DNA of 39,187 nucleotides from CAVALG01 sp963656085. GTDB lineage: Bacteria > Bacillota > Clostridia > Oscillospirales > Acutalibacteraceae. The notes beneath the pieces were generated by a model. The model was not told where the DNA came from and ran no database searches. It worked only from the letters and a program-made list of their open reading frames with translations. Numbering within the stretch: the first letter of the stretch is position 1; the number at the start of each line of letters is the position of its first letter. Both the position numbers and the translations under genes were made by a program. This document shows positions 1-8,363 of this stretch, piece by piece. Location of the stretch: contig CAVKHV010000009.1 in assembly GCA_963656085.1 (NCBI GenBank), positions 1 through 39,187 on the forward strand, given 5' to 3'.

Positions 1-29
1 TTGACAAAATCTCGGTTTTTAAGTATAAT
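1..29 (+). promoter_or_regulatory. Sigma-A promoter of the rpmH operon
   Basis: TTGACA at 1-6 and TATAAT at 24-29 are both perfect consensus hexamers with a 17-bp spacer. Transcription should start near 36, giving a leader of about 105 nt before rpmH. A perfect promoter fits the high demand for ribosomal protein L34. Confidence 0.9.
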
Positions 30-42
30 TTTATCTTGATAG

Positions 43-107
43 GTTGTGTTACTGTTTTCATTTTTAAATTTCGGCTTGCCGCATGGCCGTTTTGTATGTA
101 ACGCAAC
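43..107 (+). promoter_or_regulatory. Structured rpmH 5' leader
   Basis: Bases 43-52 (GTTGTGTTAC) can pair with 98-107 (GTAACGCAAC) in a 10-bp stem containing one G-U pair. Inside it, CGGC at 72-75 can pair with GCCG at 86-89. The stem opens a few bases after the predicted transcription start and ends 17 bases before the Shine-Dalgarno sequence (AAGGAGG, 125-131). No poly-T run follows it, so it is not an obvious terminator. A regulatory role is inferred only. Confidence 0.45.
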
Positions 108-141
108 GGGATTTTATGCGGTCGAAGGAGGATCAAAGTAG

Positions 142-276
142 ATGAAAAGAACATATCAGCCTAAGAAACTTCACCGCAAGAGGGAACACGGTTTCAGAAA
201 AAGAATGGCCACCGCAAACGGAAGAAAGGTTCTCGCCCGCCGCAGATCAAAAGGCAGAAAGACCCTTACCTACTAA
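142..276 (+). CDS. rpmH: 50S ribosomal protein L34
   Basis: This 44-residue, very basic protein is L34 of the large ribosomal subunit. It starts MKRTYQPKKLHRKREHGF and carries the family's arginine- and lysine-rich tail, ending RKTLTY, at the usual family length. The ATG at 142 lies 10 bases after a strong AAGGAGG site (125-131). It is the first gene of the rpmH-rnpA-yidD-yidC-khpB cluster that sits beside the replication origin in most bacteria. The stop codon is followed at once by a hairpin that separates it from rnpA. Confidence 0.98.
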   Translation: MKRTYQPKKLHRKREHGFRKRMATANGRKVLARRRSKGRKTLTY

Positions 277-302
277 TGAAAGGCCACAACAGTGGTCTTT
301 CA
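277..302 (+). other. Intercistronic hairpin between rpmH and rnpA
   Basis: Bases 277-287 pair with 292-302 (11 bp with one G-U pair) around the 4-base loop AACA. It begins directly after the rpmH stop codon and has no T-run, so it is more likely an mRNA processing or stability element than a terminator. It could let the abundant L34 message be expressed separately from the scarce RnpA message (inference). Confidence 0.6.
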
Positions 303-309
303 CTGTATT

Positions 310-669
310 ATGAGATCTGATTTGAACGGATTGATTTATGTGATTCTTGAAACTCTGAATTTGAATAAAGATTTCCGCCGTGCCTACTGGCGCGGAAAGT
401 CCTATGCGGGTTCACGGCTTGTAACCTACGTTTTGCCGAACCGCAGCGGCAAGATAAGAGTGGGGATCACTACCGGCAAAAAAATCGGCGGCGCAGTACA
501 GCGCAATCGCGCGCGCAGGGTCATAAAAGCAGCTTTCAGATCCTGCCTGCCCGGAATATCCGGCTCCGCCGATATCGTCTTTGTGGCACGCGTTAAAACC
601 GTCTATTCGAAAAGCACCAAAGTTGAAGAAGATATGCGCGCCCACTTACGGGAGGCAGGCCTTTTATGA
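310..669 (+). CDS. rnpA: Ribonuclease P protein component
   Basis: RnpA binds the RNase P RNA and helps it remove 5' leaders from tRNA precursors. The family signature is clear: FRRAYWRGKSYAG near the N-terminus, then the basic RNR helix AVQRNRARRVIKAAFR. The start is uncertain. ATG 310 is the only ATG and gives 119 residues; GTG 292 lies inside the upstream hairpin; GTG 340 aligns best with the short N-terminus of known RnpA proteins (M-I-L-E-T-L-N-L-N-K-D-F). None has a convincing Shine-Dalgarno sequence, which suggests low or coupled translation. The stop overlaps the yidD start (ATGA). Confidence 0.95.
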   Translation: MRSDLNGLIYVILETLNLNKDFRRAYWRGKSYAGSRLVTYVLPNRSGKIRVGITTGKKIGGAVQRNRARRVIKAAFRSCLPGISGSADIVFVARVKTVYSKSTKVEEDMRAHLREAGLL

Positions 670-893
670 AAAGGCTGTTGATAGCCGCCGTAAAAATTTA
701 CAGAAAAACGATTTCTCCCCTCACGCCCGGCACCTGCAGGTTTATACCTACCTGCTCGGAATATGCTATAGAAGCGCTTGAAAAACGCGGCGTGCTGGTG
801 GGAACGGGACTTACAATCCGGCGGTTGCTTCGCTGCAACCCTTTTAACAAACACTGCGGGTATGACCCCGTGCCTGAAAAGAAAAACAAATGA
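666..893 (+). CDS. yidD: Membrane protein insertion efficiency factor YidD
   Basis: The 75-residue protein shows the YidD/DUF37 pattern: an N-terminal amphipathic stretch, then CRFIPTCSEYAIEAL with two conserved cysteines, then RLLRCNPF and GYDPVP. YidD is a small protein at the inner face of the membrane that assists YidC-dependent insertion. It overlaps rnpA by 4 nt and lies upstream of yidC, the standard order. The ATG at 666 is preceded by GGGAGG (650-655), supporting this start. Confidence 0.95.
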   Translation: MKRLLIAAVKIYRKTISPLTPGTCRFIPTCSEYAIEALEKRGVLVGTGLTIRRLLRCNPFNKHCGYDPVPEKKNK

Positions 894-956
894 ACGAAAC
901 CCGGCGCCGCGCGGAACCTCCGCCCGTGCCCGATATTTCGGGATTGGAGATATTAA

Positions 957-1835
957 ATGGGAATAATCGGTGTACCGATGGGCTATGTGCTCAGATGGCT
1001 TATGTCAATTTCCGGCAACAATTTCGCCTTGGCTGTATTCTTGTTTACAATACTTGTAAACCTTGTAATGCTGCCGCTTACCATAAAAACGCAAAAAACA
1101 TCTTTAAAACAGGCTCGCCTTCGCCCGAAGCTTGAGGCTATCAAGAAAAAATACGGGGATGACCGTGTGAAGGTTCAGCAGGCAACCCAGGATCTTTATA
1201 CCAAAGAGGGTGTATCCCCTGCCGGCGGCTGTTTGCCGATGGTACTGCGCCTTGTGTTTATGATGGGCGTTTACGAGGTTATAAGAAAGCCGATAAGTTA
1301 TATCGCCAACCTTAAAGTTTCCGACAAAGCGCTTGCCGCGCTCGGCGGAAGTGCGAAAAGCGAAATTACACTGCTTAAACATATAGATAAAGCAGGTAAG
1401 TATTTTTCCGCTTCACAGATTGAAAAAATCAAAAAGATTGATTTTAACTGGCTCGGTATTCAGTTGACCGAACGTCCCCATTTCAGTTGGGATATCATCG
1501 GCGGCTGGGAAAAAATCTGGCTTATCCCTCTGCTTGCATTTGCGGCGGCTATGATAAACAGCATAGTTATGCTTATAATAAATAAAAAGATTAACCCCGA
1601 CCAACCCAATATGGCAGGTATGATGCTTACAATGCCGCTTATATCCCTGTTCTTTGCCTTCAGCCTTGAAGGCGCGGTCGGTTTCTATTGGATATGCTCA
1701 AGCATAGTTGCCTGCGTTATACAGGCTTTGGTTACCATACGCTACAACCCCAACAGACTTATGGCGGAGGATCGCCTTAAAGCGATTACTGCACGCGATA
1801 TTTACGAGAAAAAGAAAATTTCGGAAGAAAAATAA
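957..1835 (+). CDS. yidC: Membrane protein insertase YidC/Oxa1
   Basis: YidC inserts and folds membrane proteins, alone or with SecYEG. This 292-residue form has the five-helix core: a first membrane segment at about residues 20-40, the cytoplasmic hairpin with KLEAIKKKYGDD and the GVSPAGGCLP turn, a second segment near 102-112, and three more segments at about 188-255. It has no signal peptide or lipobox, unlike SpoIIIJ of Bacillus, and starts almost at the first membrane helix, a common clostridial arrangement. About 70 residues between the second and third segments form an external loop. TTGGAGAT (944-951) serves as the ribosome binding site. Confidence 0.95.
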   Translation: MGIIGVPMGYVLRWLMSISGNNFALAVFLFTILVNLVMLPLTIKTQKTSLKQARLRPKLEAIKKKYGDDRVKVQQATQDLYTKEGVSPAGGCLPMVLRLVFMMGVYEVIRKPISYIANLKVSDKALAALGGSAKSEITLLKHIDKAGKYFSASQIEKIKKIDFNWLGIQLTERPHFSWDIIGGWEKIWLIPLLAFAAAMINSIVMLIINKKINPDQPNMAGMMLTMPLISLFFAFSLEGAVGFYWICSSIVACVIQALVTIRYNPNRLMAEDRLKAITARDIYEKKKISEEK

Positions 1836-1865
1836 TTATCCGTTTTTATATTAGGAGGATCTAAA

Positions 1866-2804
1866 TTGATAAAAGAAGCACTCGGCAAAGCCGATACCGT
1901 TGAAGAAGCACGGGAACTCGCACTGACAAGATTACAGACCGAAAACAAACTGAAAGATACCGCGGATATCCGGTATGAAGTTCTGGAAATGCCTAAAGCC
2001 AAGGTTTTAGGGTTGTTCGGCGGCAAGCCTGCCGCCGTTAAGGCATTTGTTGAATTACCCGACGAAAAACCGGCGAAAAAGCAATCCGCAAAAGGCGACC
2101 GTAAGAAAGCGCCTGCCGATAAAAAGGCTCAACCCGAAAAGAAAGAAAAAACAGCCCCGGTAAAGAATGAAAACAACGGTGCGGTTGCCGCCGCGACAGC
2201 AGGCGTTCCTGTTGACAGGCTTGAAAAGTCGGGCAACGCCGCAAAGGCTGCCGCATATATATCCGAAATTCTGAAAGAACTCGGCTGCAATGATGTTAAA
2301 ATGACGGTTGACGAAAAGGATGACGGCGCAGCAATAAATGTTGAGGGTGAGAACCTCGGCGTTGTAATAGGTCGCCGCGGCGAAACGCTTGACGCGCTGC
2401 AGTACCTTGCCTCGCTTGCAGCAAGCAAGAAGGGCGAAGGATATTACCGCATAGTAATAAATGTGGGCGATTACCGTGAAAAACGCGCCGCCTCGCTTGA
2501 GGGACTGGCTAAGAAGACCGCTGCAACAGCTATCAGACTTCGCCGCAGCCGCTCACTTGAACCGATGAACCCGTATGAGCGCAGAATAGTTCATACCGCA
2601 ATACAGGATATTGAGGGTGTTACCTCTAAATCAATGGGCGAAGGGTCAAGAAGACACGTCGTAATTATTCCCGACAACGCCGAGCGCCGCCCGCGCGGAA
2701 ACTACGGCAGGGAACGTGCCGCATATAATGCCGCGCCTGCACAGGAGACCGAGAAAAAGGCTGACGCTCAGAGTATGCCGCTTTACGGAAGAATAGATAA
2801 GTAG
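1866..2804 (+). CDS. khpB: RNA-binding protein KhpB (Jag/EloR)
   Basis: The domain order is that of Jag/KhpB: an N-terminal Jag_N domain at about 1-60 (ALGKADTVEEA ... KVLGLFGGKPA), a long low-complexity lysine/alanine linker at about 62-120, a KH domain with the loop VIGRRGETLDALQYL, and an R3H domain near 215-275 with PYERRIVH. In other Firmicutes KhpB pairs with KhpA, binds RNA and affects cell elongation. The start is a TTG at 1866, chosen because AGGAGG (1853-1858) lies 7 bases upstream. A terminator follows, so this ends the rpmH operon. Confidence 0.95.
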   Translation: MIKEALGKADTVEEARELALTRLQTENKLKDTADIRYEVLEMPKAKVLGLFGGKPAAVKAFVELPDEKPAKKQSAKGDRKKAPADKKAQPEKKEKTAPVKNENNGAVAAATAGVPVDRLEKSGNAAKAAAYISEILKELGCNDVKMTVDEKDDGAAINVEGENLGVVIGRRGETLDALQYLASLAASKKGEGYYRIVINVGDYREKRAASLEGLAKKTAATAIRLRRSRSLEPMNPYERRIVHTAIQDIEGVTSKSMGEGSRRHVVIIPDNAERRPRGNYGRERAAYNAAPAQETEKKADAQSMPLYGRIDK

Positions 2805-2810
2805 TTTAAA

Positions 2811-2852
2811 ACCCCGGGGCGTATTCTGCGGATTTGCCTCGGGGTATTTTTT
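2811..2852 (+). terminator. Rho-independent terminator after khpB
   Basis: ACCCCGGGGC (2811-2820) pairs with GCCTCGGGGT (2836-2845), 10 bp with one G-U pair, followed by ATTTTTT. It begins 7 bases after the khpB stop. Confidence 0.9.
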
Positions 2853-2917
2853 GAATATGGCAATATTCCCTCTTTCGGGTTTATTTCGGCATATCAACCG
2901 TGAAAGGAAGCACTGTT

Positions 2918-3109
2918 ATGGATATACGGGCAGGGGATAAAATCATAATGAAAAAACCGCACCCGTGCGGCGGCAACGAATTTACCGTTTTGCGCGTGGG
3001 TATGGATTTTAAAATAAAATGCGAAAAATGCGGCAGGGAGATAATGCTGCCGAGACAAAAGGCGGAAAAAAGAATAAAATCGGTTGAAAGAGCCGCGCCC
3101 GGCGAATAA
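2918..3109 (+). CDS. DUF951 small zinc-ribbon-like protein
   Basis: This 63-residue protein matches DUF951: DIRAGDKIIMKKPHPCGGNEF, then VLRVGMDFKIKCEKCGREIMLPR. Three cysteines (in HPCGG and CEKCG) plus the nearby histidine suggest a bound metal, but this is inference. Its function is unknown; in many Firmicutes it is found near ychF or ribosome-related genes. An in-frame GTG at 2900 exists, but AAAGGA (2904-2909) fits the ATG at 2918 with an 8-nt gap. It follows the khpB terminator and so may head the prfA transcript, though I see no clear promoter. Confidence 0.88.
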   Translation: MDIRAGDKIIMKKPHPCGGNEFTVLRVGMDFKIKCEKCGREIMLPRQKAEKRIKSVERAAPGE

Positions 3110-3144
3110 ATTTTTGCCGCAATTTACTTGAAAAGGATTAATTT

Positions 3145-4218
3145 ATGTTTGATAAACTGAAACAGGTCGAGGAAAGATTTAACGAGATTGCCGCGCTGTT
3201 GGCTGACCCTGAAATTTTTTCGGACCAGGAAAACTTTAAAAAATTAATGAAAGAACATAAGCAACTTACGCCTATTGTGGAAAAGTACCGCGAGTACCGT
3301 GCGGCTAAGCAAAGTTACGAGGAAGCGCACGAGATACTGTCGGGCGGAGGGGTTGACCCCGAACTTAAACTGCTTGCCGAAGAACAGAAAAACGAGGCTG
3401 ACGCGGATATACAGCGCATTTCGGAAGAGCTTAAAGTTCTTCTGCTGCCGCAGGACCCGAACGACGATAAAAACGTAATAATAGAAATCCGCGGCGGCGC
3501 CGGCGGCGAGGAAGCCGCGCTGTTTGCGGCGGCGCTTACAAGAATGTACAGTATGTACGCCGAGGCAAAGCGCTGGAAGATTGAAACCGTCAGCGCAAAC
3601 GAAACCGAGCTTGGCGGATATAAAGAAATAAGTATGACGGTGGAGGGCGAGGGTGCTTATTCGCGCCTTAAATACGAAAGCGGAGTCCACCGTGTTCAGC
3701 GTGTGCCCGAAACCGAAACTTCGGGCAGGATACACACTTCAACCGTTACAGTAGCCGTGCTGCCCGAGGCTGACGAGGTTGAACTTGAAATCAACCCTGC
3801 CGATTTGCAGATAGACACCTACCGCTCAAGCGGTGCGGGCGGACAGCACGTCAACAAGACCGAATCCGCAATACGCATAACCCATATCCCCACGGGCACG
3901 GTGGTTGAATGTCAGGACGAACGCAGCCAGCACAAAAACCGCGAAAAGGCGATGCGCGTTCTGCGCTCAAGAATATATGAAAAAATGATGGCGGAACAGA
4001 CCGACGCCATAGCGTCCGACAGGCGCGCGCAGGTCGGAACGGGCGACCGTTCCGAGCGTATACGTACCTATAACTATCCGCAGGGCAGGGTCACCGACCA
4101 TAGGATAGGTCTTACCCTTTATAAACTTGAACAGGTGCTTAACGGCGACCTTGACGAGATCATAGATTCGCTTATAACATATTACAGAACCGAAATGTTG
4201 AAATCAGGTAATGAATGA
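3145..4218 (+). CDS. prfA: Peptide chain release factor 1
   Basis: RF1 reads UAA and UAG stop codons and triggers peptide release. The 357-residue protein has the helical N-terminal domain, the tripeptide anticodon region with P-E-T (188-190, the RF1-type PxT rather than RF2's SPF), and the catalytic GGQ at 232-234 within SSGAGGQHVNKTES. Length is normal. AAAAGGA (3131-3137) precedes the ATG. The stop overlaps the next gene (ATGA). The partner prmC, which methylates the GGQ glutamine and often adjoins prfA in Firmicutes, is not next to it here. Confidence 0.98.
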   Translation: MFDKLKQVEERFNEIAALLADPEIFSDQENFKKLMKEHKQLTPIVEKYREYRAAKQSYEEAHEILSGGGVDPELKLLAEEQKNEADADIQRISEELKVLLLPQDPNDDKNVIIEIRGGAGGEEAALFAAALTRMYSMYAEAKRWKIETVSANETELGGYKEISMTVEGEGAYSRLKYESGVHRVQRVPETETSGRIHTSTVTVAVLPEADEVELEINPADLQIDTYRSSGAGGQHVNKTESAIRITHIPTGTVVECQDERSQHKNREKAMRVLRSRIYEKMMAEQTDAIASDRRAQVGTGDRSERIRTYNYPQGRVTDHRIGLTLYKLEQVLNGDLDEIIDSLITYYRTEMLKSGNE

Positions 4219-5255
4219 TGGACACTGTAAAAACCGCTAAACTTGACGCACTTGGGCGCGGCAGGCATACCGCCGTATTGCAGGCGGCTGAAATAATCAA
4301 AAACGGAGGTTTGGTTGCCTTCCCGACCGAAACGGTATACGGTTTGGGGGCGGACGCGCTTAACGGCGCAGCCGTAAAACGCATATTTGCCGCTAAAGGC
4401 CGTCCGCAGGATAATCCGCTTATTGTACATATAAGCGATATTTCAATGCTGCCGCCGCTTGTTAAAAATATACCCGAATCGGCAAAAAAATGCGCCGAAA
4501 AATTTTGGCCGGGACCCTTTACAATGATATTGCCGAAAAGCGATCTGATTCCCGACGAAGTCAGCGCGGGGCTTGAAACGGTGGCAATACGCTTCCCGTC
4601 CGACCCAATCGCGCAGGAACTTATATCGGCGGCAGGCACGCCTATCGCCGCGCCGAGCGCGAACCTTTCAGGCTCGCCCAGCCCCACCACCGCCGAGCAC
4701 TGCATTAAAGACCTTGACGGCAGGGTGGAAGCAATTTTAATGGGTAATCCCTGCGCCGTCGGCGTGGAGTCTACCGTTATCACATTAGCGGGCGAACGCC
4801 CCCGACTTTTGCGCCCCGGCGGCGTAACACCCGAACAGTTAAGGGAACTGCTGCCCGATTTGGAAATTGACCGCGCCGTATTGCAGGAACCCGAAAAGGG
4901 CGCGCGCGTGGCAAGCCCCGGTATGAAATATAAGCACTATTCGCCCAAAACGAGGGTCGTGATGATAGAAGGCGAACCCGAACGGTTTACGGAATATGTT
5001 AATTCACACGCGGCGGACGGTGTTTGCGCCCTTTGCTGTGATGAAGAGAGGGCGGCGCTTAATGTGCCGGCGCTTACCTACGGCAGTTTATCCGACGATT
5101 CGCAAAAAGCCGCCGAACTTTTCGGTGCGCTGAGGGATATTGATAAAATGAACTGCAAACTGTGCTATGCCCACGCTCCGCACAAAAGCGGCGTCGGACT
5201 TGCGGTATATAACCGACTTATACGCGCCGCCGGATTTGAGGTGATCGGCGTTTGA
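4215..5255 (+). CDS. ywlC: L-threonylcarbamoyladenylate synthase, Sua5 type
   Basis: The enzyme makes threonylcarbamoyl-AMP from threonine, bicarbonate and ATP, the first step toward t6A at position 37 of ANN-reading tRNAs. The N-terminal YrdC domain (about 10-205) has the expected PTETVYGLG, KGRPQDNPLI and SANLSGSPSPT motifs. A C-terminal Sua5 domain (about 215-346), with the linker SPGMKYKHYSPKT, marks the long form (346 residues) rather than the short TsaC. It overlaps prfA by 4 nt and coaE by 4 nt. ATG at 4215 and 4218 are adjacent, and either could be used. Confidence 0.95.
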   Translation: MMDTVKTAKLDALGRGRHTAVLQAAEIIKNGGLVAFPTETVYGLGADALNGAAVKRIFAAKGRPQDNPLIVHISDISMLPPLVKNIPESAKKCAEKFWPGPFTMILPKSDLIPDEVSAGLETVAIRFPSDPIAQELISAAGTPIAAPSANLSGSPSPTTAEHCIKDLDGRVEAILMGNPCAVGVESTVITLAGERPRLLRPGGVTPEQLRELLPDLEIDRAVLQEPEKGARVASPGMKYKHYSPKTRVVMIEGEPERFTEYVNSHAADGVCALCCDEERAALNVPALTYGSLSDDSQKAAELFGALRDIDKMNCKLCYAHAPHKSGVGLAVYNRLIRAAGFEVIGV

Positions 5256-5851
5256 GAATAATCGGTATGACGGGACCGACGGGTTCCGGTAAATCCACGG
5301 TTGCCGAACTGGCAAAAAAACTCGGTTTTTTCGTTATAGATGCCGATAATGTTTCAAGGCAGGTCACAATTTCCGAAATATTGCTTATTAAACAGTTGCG
5401 AATAAGTTTCGGTAACGGTATAATTAAAGGTGACGGAAGCCTTGACCGCAAGGCGCTTGCCCGCGCCGCATTTAAAACCGAGGAACGGAAAAACGAACTG
5501 CAAAGAATTATTTTTCCGTATATAAAAAATCAAATAGCAAAAGATATGGAAAAAGCGAAAAGCGAGGGATATGAATACTGTCTGCTGGACGCACCCACGC
5601 TTTTTGAAAGCGGACTCGACTCGGTTTGCAATGTGACCGTTGCGGTGCTGTGCGACCGTGATGAGAGAAAGCGCCGCATACTTCTGCGCGACGGGTTGAC
5701 CGAAGAAGACGCCGAAATACGCCTCGGCGCAGGCAAAACGGACGAATATTATAAAGAGCGCGCCGATAAAATTATTTACAACAACGGCGATATAGCCGAA
5801 TTTTGCGAAAATGCAAAAAAATTTTTAACGGAGGAACAAGGTTATGAATGA
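5252..5851 (+). CDS. coaE: Dephospho-CoA kinase
   Basis: CoaE phosphorylates dephospho-CoA in the last step of coenzyme A synthesis. It has a Walker A loop at residues 8-16 (GPTGSGKST), the DADNVSRQV acceptor motif, and LLDAPTLFESG in the CoA-binding part; 199 residues is the normal size. The start is a TTG whose last two bases begin the TGA of ywlC (TTGA). It is supported by GAGGTG (5239-5244) 7 bases upstream. No in-frame ATG lies before the Walker loop, since the first ATG (residue 6) would cut into the first strand. Confidence 0.93.
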   Translation: MRIIGMTGPTGSGKSTVAELAKKLGFFVIDADNVSRQVTISEILLIKQLRISFGNGIIKGDGSLDRKALARAAFKTEERKNELQRIIFPYIKNQIAKDMEKAKSEGYEYCLLDAPTLFESGLDSVCNVTVAVLCDRDERKRRILLRDGLTEEDAEIRLGAGKTDEYYKERADKIIYNNGDIAEFCENAKKFLTEEQGYE

Positions 5852-7250
5852 GAAAAAAGACGCTGTAAAACAGTTGAAAGATGAACTGTTTTATGAAAAA
5901 AAGAACGGCAGAAAACTCGTAAGCGACGATGTTTTGAAGGCGGGCGATGAATTCTGTGCCGATTATTGCAAATTTTTAGGCAAGGCAAAGACCGAGCGTC
6001 TTGCAGTGCGCGAGACATTGGCACTTGCTGCCGAGAAAGGCTTTACCGAATTCGACCCCGATAAAAAATATAAAGCAGGCGACAAGGTGTATGTCAATAA
6101 TCACGGAAAATCGGTCATCCTTGCCGTTATAGGCAAGCGTCCGCTTAAAGAGGGCGTTAAGATAACCGCTTCGCACATAGATTCTCCGCGCCTTGACCTT
6201 AAACCCAATCCGCTTTACGAAAGCAACGACCTGGCTTACTTTAAAACGCATTATTACGGCGGAATTAAAAAATACCAATGGGCGACGATTCCGCTTTCGC
6301 TTTACGGCGTCGTTGTAAAACGTGACGGCAGCCGCGTCGAAATTTCGATCGGCGATAGCGAGGGCGATCCCTGCTTTGTGGTAAGCGACCTGCTGCCGCA
6401 CCTGGCTGCCGAGCAGAGCAAACGCACCTTATCGGACGGTATTAAGGGCGAAGAACTTAATATTCTTATCGGTTCGCACCCCTTTAAAGCCGACGAGGGC
6501 GCAGACCTTGTGAAACTTAATATAATTAAAATTCTTAACGAAAAATACGGCATAACCGAGGGTGATTTTCTCTCGGCTGAACTGGAGGCTGTCCCGTCAT
6601 ATATGCCGCGCGATGTGGGCTTTGACCGTTCGCTTATAGGCGCTTACGGTCATGACGACCGTGTCTGCGCTTACCCTGCGCTGCGCGCGGTTCTTGATGT
6701 CGAAAATCCCGAAAAGACCGTTCTTACCGTTTTGGCGGATAAGGAAGAAATCGGGTCGGACGGCAACACGGGACTTAACTCGTCTTTCCTTAGATATTTT
6801 ATAGAGGATCTGGCAGTAGCCGAAGGACTTACCGCAGGACGCGTGCTGCGCGTTTCAAAATGCCTGTCGGCTGATGTCAATTCGGCTTACGACCCCACTT
6901 TCAGTGATGTGTTTGAACCGAAGAATTCCTCTTTCCTCAACGGCGGAGCGGTTATCACCAAATACACGGGCGCGCGCGGCAAAAGCGGAACAAGCGACGC
7001 GTCGGCGGAATATGTCGGCGAAATTCGCAAAATGCTTTGCGACGCCGATATCATCTGGCAGACGGGCGAACTCGGCAAGGTTGACGCAGGCGGCGGCGGT
7101 ACGGTTGCAATGTTTATTGCAAACCTCGGCGTTGATACGGTTGACCTCGGCGTTCCCGTGCTTGCTATGCACGCACCGTTTGAAATAGTTGCAAAGTTCG
7201 ATGTGTATATGACCTATCTCACCGTGCTTGAATTCTACAAAACACTTTAA
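5844..7250 (+). CDS. M18 family zinc aminopeptidase
   Basis: This 468-residue protein is an aminopeptidase I-type M18 peptidase, a cytoplasmic dinuclear zinc exopeptidase that forms large tetrahedral complexes. Visible metal and catalytic motifs are ASHIDSPRLDLK near 110, YGHDDRVCAYPAL near 270, DKEEIGSDG near 300 (catalytic glutamates), and MHAPFE near 450. It overlaps coaE by 8 nt and has GGAGG (5829-5833) ahead of its ATG, so it closes the prfA-ywlC-coaE chain. Which peptides it cleaves cannot be read from the sequence. Confidence 0.93.
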   Translation: MNEKKDAVKQLKDELFYEKKNGRKLVSDDVLKAGDEFCADYCKFLGKAKTERLAVRETLALAAEKGFTEFDPDKKYKAGDKVYVNNHGKSVILAVIGKRPLKEGVKITASHIDSPRLDLKPNPLYESNDLAYFKTHYYGGIKKYQWATIPLSLYGVVVKRDGSRVEISIGDSEGDPCFVVSDLLPHLAAEQSKRTLSDGIKGEELNILIGSHPFKADEGADLVKLNIIKILNEKYGITEGDFLSAELEAVPSYMPRDVGFDRSLIGAYGHDDRVCAYPALRAVLDVENPEKTVLTVLADKEEIGSDGNTGLNSSFLRYFIEDLAVAEGLTAGRVLRVSKCLSADVNSAYDPTFSDVFEPKNSSFLNGGAVITKYTGARGKSGTSDASAEYVGEIRKMLCDADIIWQTGELGKVDAGGGGTVAMFIANLGVDTVDLGVPVLAMHAPFEIVAKFDVYMTYLTVLEFYKTL

Positions 7251-7272
7251 TTATTTTAGGGAGTGAAATTTA

Positions 7273-8289
7273 ATGACAATTTTAGTAACCGGCGGTGCCG
7301 GATATATCGGCAGCCATACCTGTGTTGAACTTTTAAACAACGGGTACGATGTAATTGTAGCGGATAATCTTGCAAACAGCAATGAAGAATCACTGCGAAG
7401 AGTGGAAAAAATAACGGGCAAAACCCTTAAATTTTATAAGGCGGACATCTGCGACCGTGCTGCAACGGATAAAATTTTTGATGAAAATAAAATCGACGCC
7501 GTGATACATTTTGCAGGACTTAAAGCGGTAGGCGAATCGGCAAAAATACCGCTTGAATACTATGAAAACAACCTGGGCTCAACCTTTACTCTGTGCGAAA
7601 GTATGCGTGCCCACGGCTGCAAAGCCCTGGTTTTCTCGTCCTCCGCAACCGTATACGGCGATAAAAACGAGGTTCCGTTTGACGAAACTATGCCCATTAC
7701 CACAACAAGCAGCCCTTACGGAAGAACCAAACTGTTTATAGAACAGATTTTAACCGATGTTTACAATGCCGACAAAGACCGGTCGATCGTTTTGCTTCGC
7801 TACTTTAATCCCATAGGTGCGCACGAAAGCGGAACTATAGGCGAAGACCCGCGCGGCATACCCAACAATCTTATGCCGTTTATATCACAGGTTGCCGTAG
7901 GAAAACGCGAAAAATTAAGCGTTTTCGGCAACGATTACCCGACCCGTGACGGCACCTGCATCAGGGATTACATTCATGTTGTGGATTTGGCGGAAGGCCA
8001 TGTCAAAGCGGTTGAATATGCGCTGCACCACAAAACCTGCGAAGCGATAAACCTCGGCACCGGCAACGGCACAAGCGTGCTGGAACTTGTGCACGCTTTT
8101 GAAAAGGCATCGGGCGTTAAGGTCAATTACGAAATAACCGCACGCCGCCCCGGCGATATTGCCGAAAACTACGCAAAAGCGGACAAGGCGCAGAAACTGC
8201 TCGGATGGAAGGCTAAACGCAGTATTGAGGATATGTGTGTCGACAGTTGGCGTTGGCAGAAAAACAATCCGAACGGTTACGGCGGGTGA
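7273..8289 (+). CDS. galE: UDP-glucose 4-epimerase
   Basis: GalE interconverts UDP-glucose and UDP-galactose using bound NAD. It is an extended short-chain dehydrogenase: the Rossmann motif GGAGYIG at 7-13, SSSATVYG at 122-129, and catalytic Tyr149 and Lys153 in SPYGRTK. The 338-residue length and the RYFNPIGAHESG and RDYIHVVDLA motifs are typical. GGGAG (7259-7263) precedes the ATG. It supplies galactose donors for glycans, which may link it to the glycosyltransferases further along, but it also serves the Leloir pathway; no other gal genes are nearby. Confidence 0.96.
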   Translation: MTILVTGGAGYIGSHTCVELLNNGYDVIVADNLANSNEESLRRVEKITGKTLKFYKADICDRAATDKIFDENKIDAVIHFAGLKAVGESAKIPLEYYENNLGSTFTLCESMRAHGCKALVFSSSATVYGDKNEVPFDETMPITTTSSPYGRTKLFIEQILTDVYNADKDRSIVLLRYFNPIGAHESGTIGEDPRGIPNNLMPFISQVAVGKREKLSVFGNDYPTRDGTCIRDYIHVVDLAEGHVKAVEYALHHKTCEAINLGTGNGTSVLELVHAFEKASGVKVNYEITARRPGDIAENYAKADKAQKLLGWKAKRSIEDMCVDSWRWQKNNPNGYGG

Positions 8290-8363
8290 TACTTTAACGC
8301 TTTACAAAATGTTCGGTTCCCGATTAAATAACGGCTGTTCGACAGTTTTAAAGAGGTGTGATT

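Noticed and set aside
1..141. DnaA boxes or a replication origin
   Set aside because: No TTATNCACA-type boxes are seen in this leader; the origin is probably upstream of the window.
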